64,000 nt of DNA. Source: Arenibaculum pallidiluteum. GTDB taxonomy: Bacteria; Pseudomonadota; Alphaproteobacteria; Azospirillales; Azospirillaceae. Shown here piece after piece: positions 35,532 to 44,742 of this stretch. The notes beneath the pieces were generated by a model. The model was not told the DNA's origin. It saw only the letters and a program-made list of their open reading frames with translations, and did no database searches. The position numbers and the translations under genes were made by a program. Positions within the stretch are counted from its first letter, which is position 1. Every line of letters begins with the position of its first letter. The stretch is from the NCBI RefSeq assembly GCF_017355985.1, contig NZ_JAFIQU010000022.1, positions 24,318 through 88,317 on the forward strand, read 5' to 3'.

Positions 35532-37129
35532 CGTCGCCCCGGACGGACGGGGCCGCGGCCCCGCGCGTCGCCGTGGTCGGATGCGGCTACTGGGGACGCA
35601 ACCTGGTCAGGAACTTTCACGAACTCGGCGCCCTCGCCGCGGTGTCCGAGGCCGATCCCCAGCGCGCCGCCGAGCTGGAAGGCCGTTTCGGCGTCCCGTC
35701 GCTTGCCTTCGAGGATGTCCTGCTGCGGCCGGACATCGAGGGCGTCGCGATCGCGACGCCGGCAGGCAGCCATGCGGCCCTGGCGCTGCGCGCGCTCGAT
35801 GCCGGGAAGCACGTCTTCGTCGAGAAGCCCCTGGCGCTGAAGGTCGAGGATGCGGAACGCGTGCGCTCCGCGGCGAAGGCGCGCGACCGGGTCGTCATGG
35901 TCGGGCATCTCCTGCGATACCACCCGGCATTCATCGAACTGCACCGGCAGGTCGCCGAGGGTAGGCTCGGCAGGCTCCGGTACATCTACTCGAACCGTCT
36001 GAACCTCGGCCGCTTCCGCCGCGAGGAGGACGTGTTCTGGAGCTTCGCCCCCCACGACCTGTCCATGATCATCGCGCTGGCCGGCACGGAACCGGACCGG
36101 GTCGAATCCGTCGGCTGCGGCTATCTGCACGAGACGATCGCGGACGTCACCACGACCCACCTGCGGTTTCCCGGCGGCCTGAACGCCCACATCTTCGTGT
36201 CCTGGCTGCACCCCTTCAAGGAGCAGAAGCTCGTCGTCGTCGGCGAGGAGGGCATGGCCGTCTTCGACGACCGCGCGCCCTGGCCGGGAAAGCTGGTGCT
36301 GTACCCCCACCGCATCGCCTGGCGCGGCGGCGCCCCCGAGCCGGTTCCCGCCGACGCGCAGCCCGTCGCGATCGAGCCGACCGAGCCGCTGCGCATGGAA
36401 TGCCTGCACTTCCTCGATTGCGCGCGCGAGAACCGCAGGCCCGTCACGGATCTCCGCGACGGGATCGGCGTCCTGCGCGTCCTGGATGCGGCCCGGCGAT
36501 CGCTCGGGACCGGCGGGCCGGTGTCTCTGATGCAAGATGCCGCGGGGGCACCCTATTTCGTGCATCCCTCCTCCTTCGTGGACGAGGAATGCAGCATCGG
36601 CCCCGGCACGCGGATCTGGCACTTCAGCCACATCCTCCCGGGCTCCCGGATCGGCCGGGACTGCACCATCGGCCAGAACGTCGCGATCGGACCGGACGTC
36701 ACCGTCGGCGACGGCTGCAAGATCCAGAACAACGTCAGCCTCTACAAGGGCGTGCGGCTCGGCGACGGGGTGTTCTGCGGGCCGTCCTGCGTCTTCACGA
36801 ACGTGAACACGCCCCGGGCCGAGGTGGACCGCAAGGCGGACTTCCGCCCGACGCCGGTCGGGCGCGGGGCGACGATCGGCGCGAACGCGACGGTCGTCTG
36901 CGGCCACAGCCTGGGAGACTACTGCTTCGTCGCGGCCGGCGCGGTGGTCACGCGCGACGTGCCCGCCCACGCGCTCGTCGCAGGCAATCCGGCACGGCAG
37001 ATCGGCTGGGTCAGCCACGCCGGGGAGCGCCTGGGGGAGGATCTCGTCTGCCCGCGCACCGGAGCCCGCTACGAGATCGACGGAGAAGGACGGCTCGTCG
37101 AGGCCACCGAGGTCAGGAGGATCGCATGA
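35528..37129 (+). CDS. Fused dehydrogenase-acetyltransferase (WbpB-WbpD type)
   Basis: A 533-residue fusion. Residues 1-335 are a Gfo/Idh/MocA oxidoreductase (VAVVGCGYWGRNLVRNFHEL, HVFVEKPLAL, MVGHLLRYHPAF) like WbpB, which oxidises C3 of UDP-GlcNAcA. Residues about 340-533 are a left-handed beta-helix N-acetyltransferase (IGPGTRIWHFSHI, IGQNVAIGPDVTVGDGCKIQ, NNVSLYKGV, PVGRGATIGANATVVCG, AGAVVTRDVPAHALVAGNPA) like WbpD, which acetylates the 3-amino group. The two are separate genes in Pseudomonas. It is translationally coupled to the genes on both sides. Together with the next gene it should make UDP-2,3-diacetamido-2,3-dideoxy-glucuronate. Confidence 0.9.
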   Translation: MTSPRTDGAAAPRVAVVGCGYWGRNLVRNFHELGALAAVSEADPQRAAELEGRFGVPSLAFEDVLLRPDIEGVAIATPAGSHAALALRALDAGKHVFVEKPLALKVEDAERVRSAAKARDRVVMVGHLLRYHPAFIELHRQVAEGRLGRLRYIYSNRLNLGRFRREEDVFWSFAPHDLSMIIALAGTEPDRVESVGCGYLHETIADVTTTHLRFPGGLNAHIFVSWLHPFKEQKLVVVGEEGMAVFDDRAPWPGKLVLYPHRIAWRGGAPEPVPADAQPVAIEPTEPLRMECLHFLDCARENRRPVTDLRDGIGVLRVLDAARRSLGTGGPVSLMQDAAGAPYFVHPSSFVDEECSIGPGTRIWHFSHILPGSRIGRDCTIGQNVAIGPDVTVGDGCKIQNNVSLYKGVRLGDGVFCGPSCVFTNVNTPRAEVDRKADFRPTPVGRGATIGANATVVCGHSLGDYCFVAAGAVVTRDVPAHALVAGNPARQIGWVSHAGERLGEDLVCPRTGARYEIDGEGRLVEATEVRRIA

Positions 37130-38307
37130 ACCAGGCAAGCGCGCCGACGGCCCGGCCTCCGGCAGAGCGGCGTATCGACCTGATCGACCTCGCGCGGCAG
37201 CAGGCGCCGATCCGGGCCCGGATCGAGGCCGCGATCGCCCGCATTCTCGATCACGGCCACTACATCATGGGACCGGAGGTGGCGGAGCTCGAGCGCAGGC
37301 TCGCCGCCTTCTCCGGGGCGCGCCACGCCGTCTCATGCGCCAGCGGCACCGATGCCCTGGTGATGGCGCTGATGGCCCTGGGGCTGCGCCCGGGCGATGC
37401 CGTCGTGGTTCCGAGCTTCACCTTCTGCGCGACGGCCGAGGCGGTCATGCTGCTCGGCGGCGTCCCGATCCTCGCGGATGTCCGGGAAGATACCTTCAAT
37501 CTGGATCCGGCCAGCCTCAAGGAGGCCGTGCTCACCGCCCGCGCCCAGGGGCTTCCCCTGCGCGGCGTCATAACGGTCGACCTGTTCGGGCAGCCCTGCG
37601 ACTACGGCGCGATCGAGCCCATCGTCCGCGAGAGCGGGTGCTGGCTGGTCTGCGATGCGGCCCAGGCCTTCGGAGCCGAATGGAATGGCCGGAAGGTCGG
37701 AACCATCGGCGACATCACCACGACGAGCTTCTTCCCGGCCAAGCCGCTCGGCTGCTACGGGGACGGCGGCGCCCTGTTCACCGAGCACGACGAGACCGCG
37801 GAGATCCTGCGCTCCCTGCGCGTCCACGGGCAGGGCCAGGACAAGTACGACAATGTCCGCATCGGCCTGAACGGCCGCCTCGACACGATCCAGGCGGCGA
37901 TCCTGATCGAGAAGCTCGCGGTGTTCGAGGCCGAGATCGCCGCGCGGAACCGCGTCGCGGTCCGATACGGGAAGCTTCTGCCCCCCGGGCTGATCTGCCC
38001 GGTCCTGGCTGCGGGCGCCACCTCCGTCTGGGCGCAGTTCACGGTGCGCACGCCCGACCGCGACGCTCTGCTGGGCCGCCTCCGGGCCCAGGGGCTGCCG
38101 GCTGCCGTCTACTATGCCCGGCCTCTCCACAGGCAGCAGGCCTACCGGCACTGCCCTTGTGCGAGCGAGGATCTCCCAACGAGCGATCGCCTCGCGGGCA
38201 GCGTGCTGAGCCTGCCGATGCATCCCTACGTGACGGCCGAGGAGCAGGCCCACGTCGCGGATGCCCTCGGGGCGTCCTCCCGCGAGCTCCGCGGGGCGGC
38301 CGAATGA
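37126..38307 (+). CDS. wbpE: DegT/DnrJ/EryC1/StrS aminotransferase (WbpE-like)
   Basis: PLP-dependent sugar aminotransferase, 393 residues. It should transfer the amino group from Glu to the 3-keto sugar made by WbpB. The N-terminal HYIMGPEVAELE, substrate motif SCASGTDAL, VPSFTFCATAEA, DAAQAFGAEW and PLP-lysine at about 206 in TSFFPAKPLGCYGDGG are present, as is RIGLNGRLDTIQAA. The ATG overlaps the stop of the fusion gene and has AGGAGG upstream. Confidence 0.9.
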   Translation: MNQASAPTARPPAERRIDLIDLARQQAPIRARIEAAIARILDHGHYIMGPEVAELERRLAAFSGARHAVSCASGTDALVMALMALGLRPGDAVVVPSFTFCATAEAVMLLGGVPILADVREDTFNLDPASLKEAVLTARAQGLPLRGVITVDLFGQPCDYGAIEPIVRESGCWLVCDAAQAFGAEWNGRKVGTIGDITTTSFFPAKPLGCYGDGGALFTEHDETAEILRSLRVHGQGQDKYDNVRIGLNGRLDTIQAAILIEKLAVFEAEIAARNRVAVRYGKLLPPGLICPVLAAGATSVWAQFTVRTPDRDALLGRLRAQGLPAAVYYARPLHRQQAYRHCPCASEDLPTSDRLAGSVLSLPMHPYVTAEEQAHVADALGASSRELRGAAE

Positions 38308-38352
38308 CCGGCTGCGCTCCGCCCCGGGCGGCACCTTGAGGGGCGTGCCGGC

Positions 38353-39669
38353 ATGACCTCGGACGCCCACCTCCTCGACAGACGGCCCGGCGGGAGCGGC
38401 GGGGCGATCCGCATGCCGCTCCTGTCCGATCTCGTGTCGATCGAGGCAGTGTTCGTCCTTTTCATCTTCGCCGGCCGCTACAAGGCGCTTCCGGAGCTGC
38501 AGATCTTTCCGGTCGACCTCACCGTCGCCTTCATGCTGGCGACCCTGGGCCTCGTGGCGCTGGCCGTCGCGGCGGGCACCTTGCGCCTGCCGCCGCAGGA
38601 CACGCAGACACTGCTGATGGGCGCCTTCGCCGGCGTCGTCTGCACGAGCGTGTTCTGGTCCAGCCTGGAATGGGCGAACACGGACAAGATCTGGCGCTTC
38701 GTCCTGCTGACGCTGCCGACGTTCTACATTGCGCTGATGCTCGGCCGCGACGTCGTGCGCAGGCGGCGCCTGCTCCGCCTGATCATCTGGTTCAGCATCG
38801 CGCTCCTCGCCTACTACATGGTCCACCGCTGGGTGCTCGGGACGACCGGCGTGGACGCGCCGACCGGGCGGTTCGCAGGCAACAACTACCTCGAGTACGG
38901 CGCGCACGCGAACATCCTGTTCATCGCCTGCCTGTCCGTCGCGCTGGCCGGAGCCCGCGGAGGGGCCGGGCCCGCCGTCGCGGGCGCGTGCCTCTCGATG
39001 TTCCTCCTCCTGGCGATCGGGGGGCGGGGACCCCTCGTGTTCGCTCTTCTCGCAGTGCCGCTGGCGGTGCTCGGCCTGATCCTGCGCCTGCACACGAACC
39101 TGCTGCGCCTGAGGCGCGTCCTGGTTCTCGCCGCGGTGCTCTGCGGCCTCGGCGGGGTGGCCTATGGGGTCGTCCTGCACCTCGGCGAGCAGAACGAGGC
39201 GTCCAGCCAGATGCTCACGCTGCAGCGGGCGCAGCTTCAGCTCTCCCATGAAGGGACCTATTCCCTGGATGTTCGCGGCCAGGCCCGCGGCTACGCGTTC
39301 CGGCAGTGGCTGGAGAGACCGATCTTCGGCTGGGGCATCGGGGAGTTCCGGGTCCAGCACAGCCTGGACTATCCCCACAACCTGCTGCTCGAGCTCCTGA
39401 TGGAGGTCGGGCTGGCGGGCGCCTTCCTGTTCTTCGCGGTCTGCGTGGCCGGCCTCGGGCGCTGTGCCGCCGCGGCCCGGCAGGGAATGGACGACTGGAC
39501 CGTCGCGACGATCGCGCTGCTCTACGTCACGGAGCTGCTGTCCCACCTGACGGTCCAGGGCTACCTCGGCGACGACCGGATCTTCTTCGCCTATCTCGGC
39601 CTCGCCCTTTGCCTGCCCGGCGGTGCCGGGCGGCCGCACGCCCATCCATCCATGAGGGCATGGACATGA
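38353..39669 (+). CDS. O-antigen ligase/polymerase family membrane protein (Wzy/WaaL-like)
   Basis: Polytopic inner-membrane protein of 438 residues with 10-12 hydrophobic segments. The large periplasmic loop carries RGYAFRQWLERPIFGWGIGE and then PHNLLLELLMEVGLAG, the Wzy_C/O-antigen ligase signature. In a locus with Wzx and Wzc it is most likely the Wzy polymerase that joins repeat units on the periplasmic face. A WaaL-type ligase cannot be excluded. A GAGGGG ribosome binding site precedes the ATG, and its TGA overlaps the next ATG. Confidence 0.82.
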   Translation: MTSDAHLLDRRPGGSGGAIRMPLLSDLVSIEAVFVLFIFAGRYKALPELQIFPVDLTVAFMLATLGLVALAVAAGTLRLPPQDTQTLLMGAFAGVVCTSVFWSSLEWANTDKIWRFVLLTLPTFYIALMLGRDVVRRRRLLRLIIWFSIALLAYYMVHRWVLGTTGVDAPTGRFAGNNYLEYGAHANILFIACLSVALAGARGGAGPAVAGACLSMFLLLAIGGRGPLVFALLAVPLAVLGLILRLHTNLLRLRRVLVLAAVLCGLGGVAYGVVLHLGEQNEASSQMLTLQRAQLQLSHEGTYSLDVRGQARGYAFRQWLERPIFGWGIGEFRVQHSLDYPHNLLLELLMEVGLAGAFLFFAVCVAGLGRCAAAARQGMDDWTVATIALLYVTELLSHLTVQGYLGDDRIFFAYLGLALCLPGGAGRPHAHPSMRAWT

Positions 39670-40937
39670 GGATCCTGCTGATCAACCACTATGCCGGATC
39701 GGACAGCCTGGGGATGGAGTACCGGCCCTTCTATCTCGCGCGCGAATGGAAGGCATTGGGCTATGCGACGACGATCCTGGGCGCTGATTTCTCGCATCTG
39801 CGCCATCACCAGCCGGACATCCATGCCGATCTCGAGGCGACAGAGGAGGAGGGAGTCCGGTTCCGGTGGATCCGCACGCCGCCCTATGCGGGCAACGGGA
39901 TGGCCCGGGTCGCCAACATGCTCGGCTTCGCCGGGAAGCTGCTGTTCCATGCCGGGCGCATCGCCCGCGAGGAGAAGCCCGACATCGTCGTCTGCTCCTC
40001 GACCTATCCGCTCGACATCCACGGCGGCGCCCGCATCGCCCGGAACTGCGGCGCACGCCTCGTCTTCGAGGTCCACGACCTCTGGCCGCTCACCCCGATG
40101 CTTCTCGGCGGCTATGGGCGCGCGCATCCCTACGTGATGCTGCTCCAGCACGCCGAGGACTACGCCTACCGCCATGCCGACACGGTCGTCTCGATCATTC
40201 CGAACACGCGCGATTACATGATCGGCCGGGGGCTGGAGCCCAGGAAGTTCGCGCATGTCCCGAACGGCATCGTGACATCGCACGCGCCGGCCGGCGGCCT
40301 TTCGTCCGGCGTGGCGGACAGCATCGAACGCGAAAGGACCCGCGGGCGCTTCCTGGTCGGCTATGCCGGCGGGCTCAACACCGCCGACGCCGTCGAATAC
40401 CTCGTCGAGGCTGCGCTGCGCCTCTCGGGCAGCGGCGTATCGCTCCTGATCGTGGGGGACGGGCCCAAGGCACGGCAGCTGCGCGAGCAGGCCGCGGGAG
40501 CCGACAGCATCCATCTGCTGGGCCGGATCCCGAAGACGGCCGTGCCGGATTTCCTCTCGCGCATGGACGTCCTCGCCCTGTCCTGGCACCGAAGCCCGCT
40601 CTACCGGTTCGGAATGTCGCCGAACAAGGTCTTCGACTACATGCATGCCGGAAAGCCGATCGTGCAGGCCTGCGAGGCCGGCAACGACCTGCCCGCCGCG
40701 GCGGAATGTGGCGTCACCGTCCCGCCGGAGGACGCAGCCGCCCTGGCATGCGAGATCCTGCGCATGCGCGATCTGCCACAGCCGGAACGCCAGAGGCTCG
40801 GCGAGAACGGGCGCCGCTTCGTCCTCCAGAACCATGACTACCGAGTCCTGGCGCGCCGCTTCCTCGATGTGGTGGCCGCCTCCCGCGTGCCCGAAGCCGC
40901 CGGGACCGGAAGTCTCGCGCCAACGGCGGGGGGCTGA
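39666..40937 (+). CDS. Glycosyltransferase family 4 (WbuB-like)
   Basis: GT-B fold retaining glycosyltransferase, 423 residues. The acceptor domain begins MRILLINHYAGSDSLGMEYR as in the WbuB/WcaI group; the donor domain has VGYAGGLNTADAVEYLVEAA, LLIVGDGP, HLLGRIPK and SPNKVFDYMHAGKPIV. An ATG at 39660 is possible but the one at 39666 overlaps the previous stop (ATGA) and is better spaced from GAGGG. The enzyme is cytosolic and probably adds the second sugar to the lipid-linked repeat. Confidence 0.87.
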   Translation: MRILLINHYAGSDSLGMEYRPFYLAREWKALGYATTILGADFSHLRHHQPDIHADLEATEEEGVRFRWIRTPPYAGNGMARVANMLGFAGKLLFHAGRIAREEKPDIVVCSSTYPLDIHGGARIARNCGARLVFEVHDLWPLTPMLLGGYGRAHPYVMLLQHAEDYAYRHADTVVSIIPNTRDYMIGRGLEPRKFAHVPNGIVTSHAPAGGLSSGVADSIERERTRGRFLVGYAGGLNTADAVEYLVEAALRLSGSGVSLLIVGDGPKARQLREQAAGADSIHLLGRIPKTAVPDFLSRMDVLALSWHRSPLYRFGMSPNKVFDYMHAGKPIVQACEAGNDLPAAAECGVTVPPEDAAALACEILRMRDLPQPERQRLGENGRRFVLQNHDYRVLARRFLDVVAASRVPEAAGTGSLAPTAGG

Positions 40938-40983
40938 TCGGAAGGAGGGCAGGCGCCGTCGGGTTTTGAAGGGCCGAAAAGCG

Positions 40984-42342
40984 ATGCATGCGCGGTTCAT
41001 GACGGTCGACATCACGCCGGAGGTTCCGCTTCCGCTCGCCGGATATGCCGGCCGGGGGCAGGAATTCACGCGGGTCGACGCGCCGCTGGAGGCGAACCTG
41101 GCCGCATTCGAGGGCCAGGACGGTGCCGCGGTGGTGCTCGCAAGCGTTGACACGCTCTTCCTCGACGACAGGCTGGCCGACATGATCGCGCGGGCCTCCG
41201 GCGTCCCGCGCCGGAACCTCCTGCTGGTGGCCAGCCACACCCACAACGCACCGTCGCTTGCACCTTCCGTGCCGCGGCTCGGGCGCTTCGACGACAGTTA
41301 CGGGGCCGCAGTGGCCGGCCGTATCGCCGGGGCGATCCGGCGCCTGACGGATGGGCCGGGCGTGCCCGTCTCGGCACGGTTCGGCAAGCGGCAGATTCCC
41401 ATCAACGTCAACCGCCGGCGCCCGGCATGGACCGTCGACTACGGGGCAGTCCTGCGCGGGCGGCGTCCTCGCTGCGGGCGGACGGTCGCCATGGCGTCGT
41501 GGCGGCGCGGCATCGTCGATCCGGACCTGCGCTGCATCGTCTTCGCGAGTGGAGCCGGGCAGGTCATGGCGGTCCTCTGGTCCTACTGCTGCCATCCCGC
41601 CTTCTACCCGTCGGGGCTCCATGTCTCGCCGGACTTTCCGGGAGCCGTGAGGGAGGCGCTCCGCGATGCCTTCGGACGGAGCTGCGCGGTGCTCTACTTC
41701 CCGGGCTTCGCCGGCTCCGCGATCCCCGACATCCCATTCCACATGCCGCGCTCGGCCCGCGAACTGCTGTCCCGCGCGCTGCCTTTCAATCCCGGGCTCC
41801 GCTCCTTCACGCCGGCGGCCTACGCGGCCTGGACCCGCGAACTCGTCCGCGCCGCCGTCGCATGCGCGGAGGAGGCCGGCGAGAGGGCTCTCGCATCCGG
41901 CGTCGTCCGGCGTTCCGCCGCCTCTGCCGAGGTGTTCCTTCCGAAGGCTCCGGCCGCAGGGCCCGGCATCCGGCTCGAAGCCGCCCGCATCGACTTCGGC
42001 GACGGGCTCGCCGTCGTCGCCGTGAATGGCGAGATGATCGGCGAATGGGCGCCCCTCCTTGGACGGCTCCTGCCCGATACGGGGCTGGCGACGGGATACC
42101 TGGCGGGCCCCTGCCTCTACGTTCCGACCGATGACGCGGTCGCGGCCGGCGGCTACGAGGCCGACCGCTTCCGCGGAGCCTTCGGTCTCGAGGGGGAGTT
42201 CGCGGGCGGGCTCGACGACATCGTACGCAGGACATTTTCGGAACTCGACGGCCGGGCCGGACGGGAGCGCCGGCCTGCGCAGGAGGCGGACCGCTCCCGG
42301 GAGGTGGATAGCCATGATCACCAGCAGCGACATCGCGCGTGA
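40984..42342 (+). CDS. Neutral/alkaline ceramidase-family protein (putative N-deacylase)
   Basis: A 452-residue protein with the N-terminal domain of the neutral/alkaline ceramidase family: TVDITPEVPLPLAGYAGRG, VVLASVDTLFL, VASHTHNAPSLAPSV (zinc-binding HxH), SYCCHPAFYPS and LYFPGFAGS. There is no signal peptide, unlike true secreted ceramidases, and the C-terminal immunoglobulin-like domain of ceramidases is missing. Ceramidases hydrolyse an amide (N-acyl) bond, so here it may remove an N-acyl group from a nucleotide sugar or lipid-linked sugar. The next gene, an AAC(3)-like N-acyltransferase, overlaps it by 29 bases, supporting a linked deacylation and re-acylation step. Confidence 0.75.
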   Translation: MHARFMTVDITPEVPLPLAGYAGRGQEFTRVDAPLEANLAAFEGQDGAAVVLASVDTLFLDDRLADMIARASGVPRRNLLLVASHTHNAPSLAPSVPRLGRFDDSYGAAVAGRIAGAIRRLTDGPGVPVSARFGKRQIPINVNRRRPAWTVDYGAVLRGRRPRCGRTVAMASWRRGIVDPDLRCIVFASGAGQVMAVLWSYCCHPAFYPSGLHVSPDFPGAVREALRDAFGRSCAVLYFPGFAGSAIPDIPFHMPRSARELLSRALPFNPGLRSFTPAAYAAWTRELVRAAVACAEEAGERALASGVVRRSAASAEVFLPKAPAAGPGIRLEAARIDFGDGLAVVAVNGEMIGEWAPLLGRLLPDTGLATGYLAGPCLYVPTDDAVAAGGYEADRFRGAFGLEGEFAGGLDDIVRRTFSELDGRAGRERRPAQEADRSREVDSHDHQQRHRA

Positions 42343-43180
42343 CCTGGTCGGGATGGGCGTGCGGGCAGGCGACACGCTCTATGTGCGTTCGAAGGCTTCC
42401 GCGGTCGGGCGGATGGCGCCGCCCGCCGGACAGACGCTCGTCGCGGGTCTGCTGGAGGCCGTCGGTCCCGAGGGCACCATCGTGGTACCAGCCTTTACCG
42501 ATCCGGGCTTCCGGTGGTCACGGAACAAGGCGCGCTTCACCCCCGACCAGCCGCCGAACACCGGCGTGCTCAGCAAGATCGTGCTGAAGCAGGCGGGGGC
42601 GTTCCGCTCGGCGCATCCGACGCATTCCTTCGCGGCGATCGGCCCGCGGGCCAGGGAGATCCTCGGCGATCACGACGCGTCGAAGCCGGCCTTCCATCCG
42701 ATGGGCCGGCTGATCGACCTCGATGCCTCGATGATCCTTCTCGGCTGCGCGACGGACAGCCCCGGCTTCTCGACGGTGCACTTCGTTCAGAACGAGCTCG
42801 GACTTTCGTCCAGGCACTGGACCCGTTTCCTCTACGAGGTCGAGGTGCCGGGCGCGGACGGAACCACGCGCTGGCACCCGTCCGAGGATCCCGGCTGCAG
42901 CCGCGGCTTCGACAAGATGTACCGCCACTACATCGCTCGGGAGAACTTCACGACCGGGCATGTCGGCGCTGCCTACACGATCCTGGTCCGGGCGCGCGGC
43001 GCGTACCAGTGCGAGCGCGACGTACTCTCGCGGGATCCCTGCGCCCTGCTCTGCGACAGGGCGGACTGCGTCTCCTGCAGGATCCTCAGGGCCTATAATC
43101 TCGGTGCGATCCCGGCTGCGTTGACCCGGCGCGTCTGGCGAAGCATGGCAGGGCGTCCCGTCAGGAGGGCAGATGCCTGA
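42314..43180 (+). CDS. AAC(3)-family N-acyltransferase
   Basis: Aminoglycoside 3-N-acetyltransferase fold (antibiotic_NAT family), 288 residues. Seen: GVRAGDTLYVRSK, EGTIVVPAFTD, the family hallmark AHPTHSFAAIGP and LLGCATDSPGFSTVHF. It uses acetyl-CoA or another acyl-CoA to acylate an amine. In polysaccharide loci such proteins usually modify amino sugars; I see no reason to call it antibiotic resistance. A GGAGG site lies 9 bases before the ATG. It overlaps the ceramidase-like gene and is itself overlapped by wzx. A Cys-rich C-terminal stretch (DPCALLCDRADCVSC) is unusual and may bind a metal. Confidence 0.82.
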   Translation: MITSSDIARDLVGMGVRAGDTLYVRSKASAVGRMAPPAGQTLVAGLLEAVGPEGTIVVPAFTDPGFRWSRNKARFTPDQPPNTGVLSKIVLKQAGAFRSAHPTHSFAAIGPRAREILGDHDASKPAFHPMGRLIDLDASMILLGCATDSPGFSTVHFVQNELGLSSRHWTRFLYEVEVPGADGTTRWHPSEDPGCSRGFDKMYRHYIARENFTTGHVGAAYTILVRARGAYQCERDVLSRDPCALLCDRADCVSCRILRAYNLGAIPAALTRRVWRSMAGRPVRRADA

Positions 43181-44522
43181 CGACGAGGGCACCGTGCTGA
43201 CGGCGTCCCGGTCCATTCTGGCCCTCGCCGGCATCCGGGACCGGCCGTTCCTGCGCCAGGTCTCCGTCCTCGTCGGCGGGACGGCCTTCGCCCATGCGCT
43301 CGCGCTCGCGGCGACGCCTGTCCTCACCCGTCTCTATGGCCCCGAGGAGATCGGGCTCCTGTCGCTCTACGTCGCCTTCGTGGCGCTGTGGAGCAGCTTC
43401 CTGTCGCTCCGCTACGAATCCGCGGTGTGCATCGCGCGGGCGGGATGGGACGTCGGCGCGCTCCTGATCCTCGGCGGCGTCCTCGTCCTGGCGATGTCCC
43501 TGCTCGGCACGGCGGTCCTTTTTCTGCTCGGCCGGCACGGCGTCCTTGGCTTCGACGCGCTTCCCGCCTGGGCGGCCGCCCTATGCCTGCCGGCGTCCCT
43601 CGCCTGGGGGGCAGCACTGCTGGCGAGGGCATGGCAGGTGCGGATACGCCGGTTCTGGCTGATCACGCATTCCGTCGTCACGCGATCGTTGCTGGGCATC
43701 CTTCTCTCCCTGGCGTTCGGGGTCCTTTCGTTCGGCGCCGCGGGCCTGCTGGCCGCCGAAACGCTCTCGGTGATCGTCGGCATGCTGATCCTGGTTCTGC
43801 CCCTGAGGCCTCGCATCAGGACATGGGTCAGGCGCATCCCGCGGCGAAGGATCCTGGCCGTGGGCGGGATCTACCGCAGGTTCCCGCTGCACGAGCTTCC
43901 CTCGACGGTGCTCGACAAGGTCGCCTTCGCGCTGCCGGTCCTGCTGGTGACGTCCCTTTTCGACGTGGCCGCCGCCGGCCTGTTCGGCCTGGCGTTCCGG
44001 ATCGTCGGTGCGCCCGCCGCGCAGATCGGCCCCGCACTGGGAGACGTTTTCGTGTCCCGCTACGCGGAGCTTCATCGAAAAGGGCGTTACCGCGAGGGGG
44101 AGCGCCTGTTCCGTAAGACGCTGTCGCGGCTCGCGCTGGCCGGCCTCGCGCCGCTCGTCCTGTTCGTCGCGCTCGCTCCGGCTGCCTTCCCCCTGGTTCT
44201 CGGGCCGGCCTGGGGCGAGGCGGGGGCGATGGCAGCCTGGCTTTCGCTATGGATGTACGGCCTGACGGTCGTCAGCCCTCTGAGCCGGCTTCTGGCAGTC
44301 ACGCAGCGGCAGGCGCTGAAGTTCACCTACGACTTCTCTGCGATCGCCGCCAGCCTCGGGGCGTTCTGGCTGGCGCAGGCGTATCGGCTGCCGCCGGATG
44401 CCATGGTGGCGGTTCTTTCGCTTCTGCATTTCCTTGCATACGGGATCTATCTGGCGATCCTTCTCCACGTTGTCCGGCGCGCCGCGAAGGCGGAGCCGGT
44501 AACGTCGCGCCGGAAGGACTAA
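43173..44522 (+). CDS. wzx: Wzx-type polysaccharide flippase
   Basis: Integral membrane protein of 449 residues with about 12-14 hydrophobic segments, of the MOP/PST exporter superfamily. The N-terminal VLVGGTAFAHALALAATPVLTRLYGPEEIG is typical of Wzx and polysaccharide-biosynthesis proteins. It should flip undecaprenyl-diphosphate-linked repeat units across the inner membrane. AGGAGG precedes the ATG, which overlaps the previous gene by 8 bases. It is the last gene of the operon that began at 34119. Confidence 0.85.
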   Translation: MPDDEGTVLTASRSILALAGIRDRPFLRQVSVLVGGTAFAHALALAATPVLTRLYGPEEIGLLSLYVAFVALWSSFLSLRYESAVCIARAGWDVGALLILGGVLVLAMSLLGTAVLFLLGRHGVLGFDALPAWAAALCLPASLAWGAALLARAWQVRIRRFWLITHSVVTRSLLGILLSLAFGVLSFGAAGLLAAETLSVIVGMLILVLPLRPRIRTWVRRIPRRRILAVGGIYRRFPLHELPSTVLDKVAFALPVLLVTSLFDVAAAGLFGLAFRIVGAPAAQIGPALGDVFVSRYAELHRKGRYREGERLFRKTLSRLALAGLAPLVLFVALAPAAFPLVLGPAWGEAGAMAAWLSLWMYGLTVVSPLSRLLAVTQRQALKFTYDFSAIAASLGAFWLAQAYRLPPDAMVAVLSLLHFLAYGIYLAILLHVVRRAAKAEPVTSRRKD

Positions 44523-44560
44523 CCGCCCGAGGTACGCACGGAAGGCGGCGTCCGAGACTT

Positions 44561-44590
44561 TGTTATACGATATACTTCTTTTCGACTTTG
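44561..44590 (+). promoter_or_regulatory. AT-rich promoter-like element before HTH gene
   Basis: The sequence TTTGTTATACGATATACTTC with CTTTTCGAC beyond stands out in GC-rich DNA. It has the TTGTTAT and CTTTTCG pieces also found upstream of the wbpA-like and nucleotidyltransferase genes. Confidence 0.35.
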
Positions 44591-44742
44591 AGCTAAGCTT
44601 CCTGAAAGCCGGCAGAGCGATGCGTGCTCCGCGGCGCGGTCCGCCCATAAACAAAAAATGAGGCGGCTTTCGCAGCCGTTGAATAAGGGTTCCGCTCGCT
44701 CATATCCTTTGCACGCGAAGCGTTGCGGTTAATCGCCGGGCG

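Noticed and set aside
37333..39645. Open frame of 770 codons antisense to aminotransferase and polymerase genes
   Set aside because: Low-complexity Glu/Gln/Ala/Arg translation with no family; plus-strand genes are certain.
42314..43180. Antibiotic-resistance gene call for the AAC(3)-like protein
   Set aside because: Position inside a sugar operon and translational coupling favour an amino-sugar acyltransferase; the fold alone does not show resistance.
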